DNA from: Chitinophagaceae bacterium
Lineage (GTDB): Bacteria > Bacteroidota > Bacteroidia > Chitinophagales > Chitinophagaceae
DNA length: 64,000 nt
NCBI GenBank assembly: GCA_024508725.1
Contig: JANINS010000004.1
Location: 638,163-702,162 of the forward strand
Reading direction: 5' to 3'
This document shows positions 43,738-51,947 of this stretch, piece by piece (positions within the stretch are counted from its first letter, which is position 1; each line of letters begins with the position of its first letter). The position numbers were made by a program, and so were the translations under genes. Below the pieces are notes generated by a model. It was not told the DNA's origin. It made no database searches and worked only from the letters and a program-made list of their open reading frames with translations.

Positions 43738-43753
43738 TTATAACCAAGCCGAT

Positions 43754-43786
43754 AAAAAAAGCCGCAGACAATCTGCGGCTTTTTTT
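43754..43786. terminator. Bidirectional terminator
   Basis: AAAAAAAGCCGCAGA and TCTGCGGCTTTTTTT pair perfectly around a CAA loop, between the 96-aa protein gene and the convergent LEA-like lipoprotein gene. Confidence 0.92.
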
Positions 43787-44228
43787 AAAACACTTCAAAT
43801 TTGTGCCTCCCTTCATAATTTACCGGCACGTTTAAGAAAATACTTCCTTTTCCCACCCTGGTGGTGCCTTTTACTTTTACCAACACTTCCTTACCAAAAA
43901 GCACTGAAAAGGTGTTTTTGAAGATATTCTTCATATCAACCTCCATCCTGGATGGAAGTACAAATTCTGCTTTTTTGGGGATGCTCATTAGCGTATCGAG
44001 CTGATACTTTCCCAGGTATTTTTCATCAATGTAAACATCACAATCCACCTTTCTAAGCTGTACGCCAAAATTGTTAGGGTTGTAATAGATCAGGTCCATA
44101 CTGATCGTAGATTTCTCGAAACCCAGCTTCTCCACTTTAAAATTGCGGATGTCACGATAATCAAACCCCTGGGGTTTTGAACAACTCACTACCATAAAAA
44201 TGAGCAGGAGGTATAGAATGCTTTTCAT
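43785..44228 (-). CDS. LEA type 2-like lipoprotein
   Basis: A 147-aa lipoprotein; start set at ATG 44228 to give the signal MKSILYLLLIFMVVSCSK (lipobox Cys16). The rest (VEKLGFEKSTISMDLIYYNPNNFGVQLRKVDCDVYIDEKYLG) is the LEA_2/WHy beta fold, common in Bacteroidota envelope lipoproteins of unknown role. Frame open 15 codons upstream but without signal. Confidence 0.78.
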   Translation of the reverse strand: MKSILYLLLIFMVVSCSKPQGFDYRDIRNFKVEKLGFEKSTISMDLIYYNPNNFGVQLRKVDCDVYIDEKYLGKYQLDTLMSIPKKAEFVLPSRMEVDMKNIFKNTFSVLFGKEVLVKVKGTTRVGKGSIFLNVPVNYEGRHKFEVF

Positions 44229-44774
44229 CGAAGGGTATTTACTGCAAAATAGGAGAGTTATTTCATTTGACACCGCAGTATCGAAAATTCAGAATCTAAA
44301 TCATTAGATTGTTAAGCTAAAAACTATAGTAATTTGAATTTTTGACAACCTTTTAATCATTGCTAAAAAATTTGAGTATATTAATTAAGATATAAAATAT
44401 TATTATTCAATTTATTTAGAAAATTATATTAAGTTATATATTATTTAAATCTAGGCTAAAATTCTCATATATTTGGCCTTTGTGGAACATTCAGTAATAC
44501 CTATTATTATCTATATTAAATATATGAATTTCAATTTCATATGATTGTACATTGATAATTATTTTTATCAGAATCAACATATATTAAAAAAATAGCTTCC
44601 AATAAATGAAAATTTGCTGTTTTTACGCATGAAAATGTAGTATCGATAAATTCTTCACCAGGCAACAAAGACTGCTTTAATAGTCTCTTAACAGCGTTTT
44701 ATCGATATTCTAAAATCTTCTTAAACCATTTACATAAATTGCGGTCAGTCCCCAATGAAACCATTTGCACGGTC
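44229..44774 (+). promoter_or_regulatory. Long AT-rich region and leader of the PKD adhesin
   Basis: This 546-bp gap holds no gene. From about 44330 to 44480 it is almost pure A/T, as in strong upstream elements or nucleoid-protein sites. A TATATTTG box (44468-44475) would start a leader of nearly 300 nt. Near the gene, TATCGATAAA (44641-44650) pairs perfectly with TTTATCGATA (44698-44707), enclosing a smaller AGACT/AGTCT stem. The fold could act in RNA or be an operator dyad. Confidence 0.45.
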
Positions 44775-47700
44775 ATGAACTTCAGACTACTTGTAACCTT
44801 ACTGCTCGTTTTCGGCTACTTTAATTTACAGGCACAGGATTTTTCGAATAAGGGTAAAGACTTCTGGCTGGCTTATCCGGGTCACATTGATGGACAGAAT
44901 TCCAGGATGGCCTTATATATATCTGCTACGGTTAATACAACTGGAGTAGTGACGATGGCGGGTGGTGCTACGATTCCCTTTACGGTTACAGCCAACCAGG
45001 CTACTGTTGTGCCTATCTCGCCTGCTACTTATACAGTGATCAATCCGCAAAATGAAGGAACCAATGTAGGCAGGGGTATCCATATTACTTCCCAGGCTCC
45101 CATAGTAGTGTATGCTCATATACTTAACCAGGCAAGGTCTGGTTCAACTTTAGTATTGCCCACCAATACGTTAGGTAGGGAATATATTGCTGCATCCTAC
45201 CGGAGTTCATCTAATTCAACCCCTCCACCCGGAACATCAAATGGTTCTAATTCTGGTAGCCAGTTTACCATTGTAGCGGTGGAGGATAACACCATCGTAG
45301 AGATCACACCAACTGCAGCAGATGCAAGTGGAGTAAGATTTGCCAATGTACCTTTCACGGTTACATTGAATAAAGGAGACGTTTATCAATACAGAACGAT
45401 CTGGAGTAATGACGTTACTGGAACTAAGATCAGAACTGTTTCAAACTCAACAGCTTCATGCAAGCCAATTGCCGTTTTTTGTGGTAGCCCGTGGACAGCA
45501 ATGGATTGTGGCGCTATGGCTTCTGGAGGTGACAACCTTTTTCTGCAACTAATGCCGAAGTCGGCCTGGGGTAAAAATTATGTTACTGCTCCATTTGCAG
45601 ATAGAGAATATGACATTTTCAGAATTATCGTTAGCGATCCTACTACAGTAGTAACACGAAATGGAGCGGTTTTAAACAATGCTACCCTTCAAAATGGTAC
45701 TTATTACCAGTTCACCAGTTCTTCTGCAAATGTTATTACTGCAGATAAACCAATCATGGTGATACAATACATGATTTCCCAGACTTGCGATTCAAGGAAT
45801 GGAGGAAACACATCTGCTTCAGCTCCATACCTTGGAGATCCGGAAATGATCATCATCAATCCCATTGAACAAACATTAAATGATGTAACCGTTGTTTCAG
45901 CACGCAACAACATTATACCATCCACTGTAACAAACATTTCCAAGCATTTCTTCACAATAATAATGAAGAGTAATGCTACAGCAAGTCTCCGAATCGACGG
46001 AAATGCTCCGTCTGGAGGTTTTACTTCTATTGGATCTTCAGGCTATTCTTATCTCCAGGAAAACGTTACAGCTTCAACGCTTACAAATCCATCTCATCGG
46101 ATTACTGCAGACAGCGGTTTTATCGCTTTGGCGTATGGTATGGGAGCTGTTGAGTCTTATGGATACAATGCAGGTATGAGTATTATTGATCTGTATCAGT
46201 ACATTACCCTACGAAATCCCCAGGCTTCAGTCAATTTCCCTGCAACCTGTGTGGGAACGCCATTTAAGTTCTCCATCACATTACCTTACCAACCGGTTAA
46301 GATTAAATGGGATTTTAATAAACCTATGGCGATGAGTCCCAATGACTCGGTCGTTATCAAACCTGCTACCGGAAACAGCACAATCACTGCAGATAGTTCT
46401 TTTACCAGGGATGGCAAGACTTTATATGTATATAAGCTCACAGCCGACTACCAGTTTTCTGCAGCTGGAACATATCCCATTAAAGTATACGTAACCAATC
46501 CAACACCGGATGGTTGTAGTGGAGAGCAGGAGATCAGTTATGATGTAACGGTGTATCCAAAACCTGTTACCGATTGGAATGTTACGGCAACTGGTTGTTT
46601 GTCGGATGCTGCTCAATTCAACGATGCTTCCAATGCCGGAGGAAGATCATTCACCAGCTGGCAATGGGATTTTGGTGATGCTAGTGGCTCTTCAGTTAAA
46701 ACACCTGCTCCTAAAACATATGGTTCATCCGGTGTGTATGACGTGAAGCTTACTACGATTACCGATATAGGATGTGTAAGCGATACAACAAAGAAATTCA
46801 CCATTACCACACCTCCTGTGGCTAAGTTTGGTGTGGATTCACCAAGATGTGTTGGTTCAATTATTACTTTTTCTGATTCATCAAGTATTCCTGCAGGAAA
46901 TATTAGTAAATGGTACTGGGATTTCGGAAACGGAAATACTGTAATCAACACTTCTAATACTGCTGCTACTCAATCTTATACAACAACAGGAACATACATA
47001 GTAAAATTACAGGTTGAAGGAAATACCGGTTGTAAAAGCAGTGTTTTCCAGATGCCGATCGTGGTATCTGATACTCCAACTGTGGCGTTTGATATGCCAA
47101 TGATCGTGTGTTTGCCTGCTGGAAATGCCCAGTTCTCGAACCTGTCAACCATTGCCGACAATAGTCAAAGCCAGTTCACTTACGCATGGCAATTTGGTGA
47201 CGGTGGAACTTCTGCATCTAAAGATCCGGTTCATCAATATATTGCTGTTGGCCCATTCGATGTGACTTTACAGGTTACTTCTTATGCAGGTTGTAAAAAA
47301 GCATTGACCAAAAACTTCAGTAATATTTATGCTCAGCCCAAAGCCAATTTTACAGTTCCTGCAGAAGTTTGCCTGAGAGATACTACTGTGTTTGTGAATA
47401 CCAGTACGGCAACTTCACAAACTATTACTCAGTGGAATTGGAGTTTTGGGGATGGAAACGTTTCATCAGTCCCTGATCCAAAACATTTGTACCAAACGGC
47501 CGATACATTCGATGTTAAGCTTTATACCATCAGCGATAAAGGTTGTTACAGCGACACAGTTACTAAATCTACTATCGTACATCCTTTGCCTACTGCACAG
47601 TTCTCGGTTTCATCTCCTGTATGTGAAACAAAAGCAATCACCTTTACAGATCAGTCGGCCGCCAAGGTGGGAACACTTACAAACTGGTACTGGAATTTTG

Positions 47701-49967
47701 ATGATGGTAATACGGGCTCAACGGGTGGAACTTTTACTCATACTTTTAATATGGTAAAAACCTACAACCTGCAACTTGCTGTACAAAATAGCAAAGGTTG
47801 TAAGAGTGACACTTTATTTAAGCCTGTTACGGTTTATGCTCAGCCGAAGGCAAATTATATATTACCTGAGGTTTGCCTGAACGATAGCTATGCTCAGTTT
47901 GTAGATAGCAGTTACATCAGTGATGGAACAGATAGTTCATTTACTTACTTGTGGGGTTTTGGAGATCCTAATGCAAACCCAACTCGTCCGAACAGTTCCA
48001 CTTTAAAGAATCCCACACACCAGTATACGGCATTGGGGAATTACACAGCCTGGGTGAAAGTTACTTCAACACATGGCTGTACAGATTCTATTGCAAAGAG
48101 TTTTATCGTAAACGGATCTTTCCCCGTGGCTGATTTCGTGGTACAGAACGCTGGTGGTTTATGTAGTAACCGATCTGTTTCCATACAAAACAAGTCGAGT
48201 GTTACACCTGGTGATATTACTAAACTGGAGATATACTGGGACTTTGTCAATGATCCTACTGTAAAAGATGTAGATCAAACACCAACGTTTGATAAAATAT
48301 ACACTCATCAGTACCCAGATTTTCAACAACCACTCACTAAAACTTTCCAGGTGAGGGTAGTGGCCTATTCAGGTGCAAGTTGTACAGGTATAAAAGACAT
48401 TACCATTACGGTAAATGCCAGTCCGAAAACACAGTTCATCACCATTCCGGGAATTTGCCTGGATGGCAGTCCAAGACAGATCACTCAGGCTTCAGAAACT
48501 GGTGGAGTTCCAAAGGCCCAGGATATATTTAGTGGAAATACTGCAGGCATCAGTTCAACAGGCATGTTCAATCCGGCCACAGCAGGAGTTGGAACATATA
48601 CGTTACAGTATTTATATATCTCACCTCAGGGTTGCAGGGATTCATCTACGAATTCCATCACCGTGTGGCCTTCTCCGTTAGCCGATTTTAATGTGAGCAA
48701 TGCCTTGTGTGAGAAAAATGCCGTGACCTTCACCGATAATTCAACCGCCAACTTCAGCAATATAAAAACCTGGGATTGGAATTTTGGTGATGGTAATATA
48801 TCTATTAATAATAACGCATCTGCTTTCACACATACTTACTCTGCAGCCGGAACATATACGGTTTCGTTGAAAGTAACTACTGACAGTGGATGTATAAGTA
48901 CAGTTACGCCAAAACAACTCATCATACATTCATTACCGAAAGTAGATTTCAGTCTTCCTTCTATTTGTTTACCGGATGGCAGAGGTACTTTCAACGATCT
49001 CTCAACTTTGAATGGCAGCACCGGTATTTTCTCTTATCGCTGGAATTTTGGTGATCCAAACGATCCAAATCCATCCACACAACAAAATCCAACACATAGA
49101 TATTCGGCTTTAGGGCCTTACCAGGTAAAGTTGAAGGTTACAACCCAGGATGGATGTGTAGATTCTCTTACGAAAACCTTGACCACAGTTTATCGTCAAC
49201 CAAAAGCAGATTTTTCCATTACACCGGCTTCTGCAGAAGTTTGTCTGGGTGATCCTTTCAGTTTTAGCGATAAAAGCAATGGCATTGATGGAAGCGTAAC
49301 CCAGTGGAACTGGAATTTTGATGATGGATCGGCGATTGTTACTTCTCAAAACTCAGGAAAAACATACACGAAAGATTCTGTCTATAAAGTATCACTTTTC
49401 ATTTATAACGATAAAGGTTGTGTAAGTGATACGATGATTAAAAACGTAACCGTTCATGGATATCCTGTTGTGAATGCGGGTCCGGATGTATTTGTGTTGG
49501 AAGGTGGTTATATCACTTTAAATCCTACTGTTACCGGCTCAGGGTTGACTTACCAGTGGACTCCTAATACGCTGGGTTACCTGGATAATCCAAATATCAG
49601 GAACCCAAGGTTTACTCCCGGAAATGATCAGTTGTATACATTGACCGTTACCGGAGATGGGGGATGTGTGTCAACCGATGATCTGTTTGTAAAGGTGTTA
49701 AGATCTCCAATGGTGCCGAATGCATTCTCTCCAAATGGTGACGGCATTAATGATACCTGGGTGATCGAATATCTTGATTCATATCCGGGATGTACGATAG
49801 AGGTATATGATCGCTATGGCAAAAGAGTATTCTTCTCCGAAGGATATAAAACAGCCTGGAATGGTACTGTAAACGGTCAGCCTTTACCGGTTGGTGTTTA
49901 TTATTATATCATCAATCCAAAAAATGGCAGACAACAAATGAATGGTTCATTAACCATTTTAAGGTAG
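44775..49967 (+). CDS. Giant secreted IgGFc-like/PKD-repeat adhesin with type B T9SS signal
   Basis: A 1730-aa surface protein. ATG 44775 gives the signal MNFRLLVTLLLVFGYFNLQAQ; a longer TTG frame from 44739 is less likely. Residues about 22-470 (GKDFWLAYPGH ... ) resemble the IgGFc-binding N-terminal domain. Then come about ten PKD repeats, each with a W-x-F-[GD]-D motif such as WQWDFGDASG and WNWSFGDGN. The end (VPNAFSPNGDGINDTW ... VYDRYGKRVFFSEGY) is the type B T9SS sorting domain. It is probably an SprB-like adhesin for gliding or attachment, with the PorP/SprF gene next to it as export partner. Confidence 0.9.
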   Translation: MNFRLLVTLLLVFGYFNLQAQDFSNKGKDFWLAYPGHIDGQNSRMALYISATVNTTGVVTMAGGATIPFTVTANQATVVPISPATYTVINPQNEGTNVGRGIHITSQAPIVVYAHILNQARSGSTLVLPTNTLGREYIAASYRSSSNSTPPPGTSNGSNSGSQFTIVAVEDNTIVEITPTAADASGVRFANVPFTVTLNKGDVYQYRTIWSNDVTGTKIRTVSNSTASCKPIAVFCGSPWTAMDCGAMASGGDNLFLQLMPKSAWGKNYVTAPFADREYDIFRIIVSDPTTVVTRNGAVLNNATLQNGTYYQFTSSSANVITADKPIMVIQYMISQTCDSRNGGNTSASAPYLGDPEMIIINPIEQTLNDVTVVSARNNIIPSTVTNISKHFFTIIMKSNATASLRIDGNAPSGGFTSIGSSGYSYLQENVTASTLTNPSHRITADSGFIALAYGMGAVESYGYNAGMSIIDLYQYITLRNPQASVNFPATCVGTPFKFSITLPYQPVKIKWDFNKPMAMSPNDSVVIKPATGNSTITADSSFTRDGKTLYVYKLTADYQFSAAGTYPIKVYVTNPTPDGCSGEQEISYDVTVYPKPVTDWNVTATGCLSDAAQFNDASNAGGRSFTSWQWDFGDASGSSVKTPAPKTYGSSGVYDVKLTTITDIGCVSDTTKKFTITTPPVAKFGVDSPRCVGSIITFSDSSSIPAGNISKWYWDFGNGNTVINTSNTAATQSYTTTGTYIVKLQVEGNTGCKSSVFQMPIVVSDTPTVAFDMPMIVCLPAGNAQFSNLSTIADNSQSQFTYAWQFGDGGTSASKDPVHQYIAVGPFDVTLQVTSYAGCKKALTKNFSNIYAQPKANFTVPAEVCLRDTTVFVNTSTATSQTITQWNWSFGDGNVSSVPDPKHLYQTADTFDVKLYTISDKGCYSDTVTKSTIVHPLPTAQFSVSSPVCETKAITFTDQSAAKVGTLTNWYWNFDDGNTGSTGGTFTHTFNMVKTYNLQLAVQNSKGCKSDTLFKPVTVYAQPKANYILPEVCLNDSYAQFVDSSYISDGTDSSFTYLWGFGDPNANPTRPNSSTLKNPTHQYTALGNYTAWVKVTSTHGCTDSIAKSFIVNGSFPVADFVVQNAGGLCSNRSVSIQNKSSVTPGDITKLEIYWDFVNDPTVKDVDQTPTFDKIYTHQYPDFQQPLTKTFQVRVVAYSGASCTGIKDITITVNASPKTQFITIPGICLDGSPRQITQASETGGVPKAQDIFSGNTAGISSTGMFNPATAGVGTYTLQYLYISPQGCRDSSTNSITVWPSPLADFNVSNALCEKNAVTFTDNSTANFSNIKTWDWNFGDGNISINNNASAFTHTYSAAGTYTVSLKVTTDSGCISTVTPKQLIIHSLPKVDFSLPSICLPDGRGTFNDLSTLNGSTGIFSYRWNFGDPNDPNPSTQQNPTHRYSALGPYQVKLKVTTQDGCVDSLTKTLTTVYRQPKADFSITPASAEVCLGDPFSFSDKSNGIDGSVTQWNWNFDDGSAIVTSQNSGKTYTKDSVYKVSLFIYNDKGCVSDTMIKNVTVHGYPVVNAGPDVFVLEGGYITLNPTVTGSGLTYQWTPNTLGYLDNPNIRNPRFTPGNDQLYTLTVTGDGGCVSTDDLFVKVLRSPMVPNAFSPNGDGINDTWVIEYLDSYPGCTIEVYDRYGKRVFFSEGYKTAWNGTVNGQPLPVGVYYYIINPKNGRQQMNGSLTILR

Positions 49968-50096
49968 GCCGAAGAAGCTGAGATTCAACCACAATAAAAT
50001 AACCTATGGCAACGTTTTCGTAGATTCAGGAGATAGCAACCAAATTCGATTTAACGTATCTCAAAAATTCTAGTAAATTGCCATAATTTCTGACTG

Positions 50097-51119
50097 ATGA
50101 TGAAAAAGCTACTTGTAACTGCTGCGTTGGGACTTGTGCTAACGGCTAATGCTCAACAACGACCACACTACACACAATACATTCTCAACAACTATATTAT
50201 CAATCCTGCAGTAGCAGGTATTGAGAATTATACTGATGTTAAGATCAGCCACAGGCATCAGTGGGTAGGACTGGATGGTGCTCCGGTAACAACATATCTT
50301 ACCATTCATGCACCATGGACCAAAAGCTCCTACGAAAGAGAAAATCCAACTACTTTTCATGCTCCTGGTCAAAATCCAAGAGGTAAAGCTTACTGGCAGG
50401 ATTATACCAAAGCAGATCCGCACCATGGAATAGGCTTTACCATGCTGAACGATAGAACAGGTCCATTAAACCGTTTTACTGTAGCAGCTACTTATGCATA
50501 CCATGTTGGTATTGCTGAGAGAACAAGTTTGTCTGCAGGCATCAGTGCAGGTATTCAGAACATGACCTTGAATCAAAGTAAATTGGTGTTCAATACTCCG
50601 ATCGATCCTGCTGTTGCAGGAAGCGGTTACCTGAACAAATTAAGACCAGACATCACTGCAGGTTTATGGTTGTATTCATCCAGGTACTTTCTTGGATTAG
50701 CAGCACAGAATATTTTGCCTTCAAAACTTTCGTTTGCGGAGGATACATTGAAAGTAACTTCATCAGGAAAACTTGTACCGCATCTCTTTCTCCAAGGTGG
50801 TTATAGAATGTTTTTGAATGATGATGTGTCATTCCTTCCTTCTGCAACCATCCGTTATATTAATCCAATGCCTATTGGTGTTGATATCAATGCAAAGTTT
50901 CAATACCAGGACCTGGTTTGGGCTGGTGCGAGTTACCGTTTGCAGGATGGTTTTGCCGGAATGCTTGGCGTAAATGTTAGCAGCACATTTAATGTAGGTT
51001 ACTCTTATGACTACACAACCTCACGCCTGAATACTGTTAGCCGTGGTAGCCATGAGATTGTTGTTGGTTTTCTTCTTGGAAACAAGTACGGAGACTGGTG
51101 TCCAAGAAACATTTGGTAA
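50097..51119 (+). CDS. PorP/SprF family T9SS outer-membrane protein
   Basis: A 340-aa outer-membrane protein with a signal peptide (MMKKLLVTAALGLVLTANAQ). HYTQYILNNYIINPAVAGIENYTDVKISHRHQWVGLDGAP is the standard PorP/SprF opening; the rest is a beta-barrel. Such proteins anchor or help export one neighbouring type B T9SS adhesin, as SprF does for SprB. It starts 129 bp after the adhesin. ATG 50097 or 50100 are both possible starts. A terminator follows. Confidence 0.92.
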   Translation: MMKKLLVTAALGLVLTANAQQRPHYTQYILNNYIINPAVAGIENYTDVKISHRHQWVGLDGAPVTTYLTIHAPWTKSSYERENPTTFHAPGQNPRGKAYWQDYTKADPHHGIGFTMLNDRTGPLNRFTVAATYAYHVGIAERTSLSAGISAGIQNMTLNQSKLVFNTPIDPAVAGSGYLNKLRPDITAGLWLYSSRYFLGLAAQNILPSKLSFAEDTLKVTSSGKLVPHLFLQGGYRMFLNDDVSFLPSATIRYINPMPIGVDINAKFQYQDLVWAGASYRLQDGFAGMLGVNVSSTFNVGYSYDYTTSRLNTVSRGSHEIVVGFLLGNKYGDWCPRNIW

Positions 51120-51146
51120 GAGAAGATCGGGTTTAGTAAAATATAG

Positions 51147-51175
51147 ATGGCTCACCTTATGTGAGCCATTTTTTT
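51147..51175 (+). terminator. Terminator after PorP/SprF gene
   Basis: ATGGCTCAC pairs with GTGAGCCAT around CTTAT, followed by seven T. Confidence 0.9.
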
Positions 51176-51409
51176 CTCTTTATGGGAGTGATTACTCCCA
51201 TGCCGAAACAGAAAAGAGTGATAAATATCCTGTTTCTTAAAATATGCTTATTCTTACGATGAGTGCTTGCATCTGAACAGAATTATTCCTTTCTTGTATT
51301 AGCATTATCTGCTGATCTTTCTTAAACACCATATATATATCCTCTTTATCCTTTGAATAAACGCTGATTTATCACTGCTGGTGCAATGCATTGGCATAAA
51401 TCTTAAAAG

Positions 51410-51901
51410 GTGAAGCGTTTATTGTTTATTGTAATTTGTTCTTTACTGCTCAGTAGTTGCAGTAAACAGGTGATTGATGTTCCAAACGAAGTAAAACTCA
51501 ATGACTGGTTGATGGAGAATTGCCAGTTTCGGGTGGCAGAATCATCTACCGGAACCATTGTATTTGATGCGATGGAAGTAAAGCTGAATGGAGTGATCAT
51601 TCAGAACTCAGGTGTTTATTTCTTTCAAAACAGCAAAGCACAACACCAGTTTCCAACGATCAAACAAGTGAGTAGTAGTGGTTATATGAGGGAGATTGAA
51701 TTGGGAAATAATAAGAACTGGTGTGATAATTATCGGTCATCCACCGCTAATGTTCAACTAAAGATCGTTGCAGGAAGCAAGATGTTCGTTACGCAAAAAT
51801 GTCCTGTCATGTTACTGGAACAGGAGACTACTCCATTAAGTATTAACTGGACAGTTGCTAAACCTGCTGTTATCGAGATCAGCTTATCTAATAAAAAGTA
51901 A
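51410..51901 (+). CDS. Hypothetical lipoprotein
   Basis: A 163-aa protein with a GTG start and lipoprotein signal MKRLLFIVICSLLLSSCSK (Cys17). The mature part is beta-rich (SSTGTIVFDAMEVKLNGVIIQNSGVYFF) with no known motif. Stands alone, convergent with blaR1 and separated from it by a shared hairpin. Function unknown. Confidence 0.65.
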   Translation: MKRLLFIVICSLLLSSCSKQVIDVPNEVKLNDWLMENCQFRVAESSTGTIVFDAMEVKLNGVIIQNSGVYFFQNSKAQHQFPTIKQVSSSGYMREIELGNNKNWCDNYRSSTANVQLKIVAGSKMFVTQKCPVMLLEQETTPLSINWTVAKPAVIEISLSNKK

Positions 51902-51925
51902 GGCACGGCTTTTCAGCCATGCCTT
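51900..51925 (-). terminator. Terminator of the blaI-blaR1 operon
   Basis: AAGGCACGGCT and AGCCATGCCTT pair with one C-A mismatch around TTTC. On the minus strand ACTTTTTATT follows, so it best serves blaI-blaR1. Confidence 0.7.
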
Positions 51926-51947
51926 AGATAAATATTAGCTCGAAAGA

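Noticed and set aside
44641-44707. A c-di-GMP or other known riboswitch in the adhesin leader
   Set aside because: The inverted repeat is real, but none of the conserved GEMM bases are present, so no class is claimed.
46600-49500. DNA repeats in the PKD adhesin gene
   Set aside because: They are PKD domains with conserved W-x-F-[GD]-D; no near-identical DNA units are visible.
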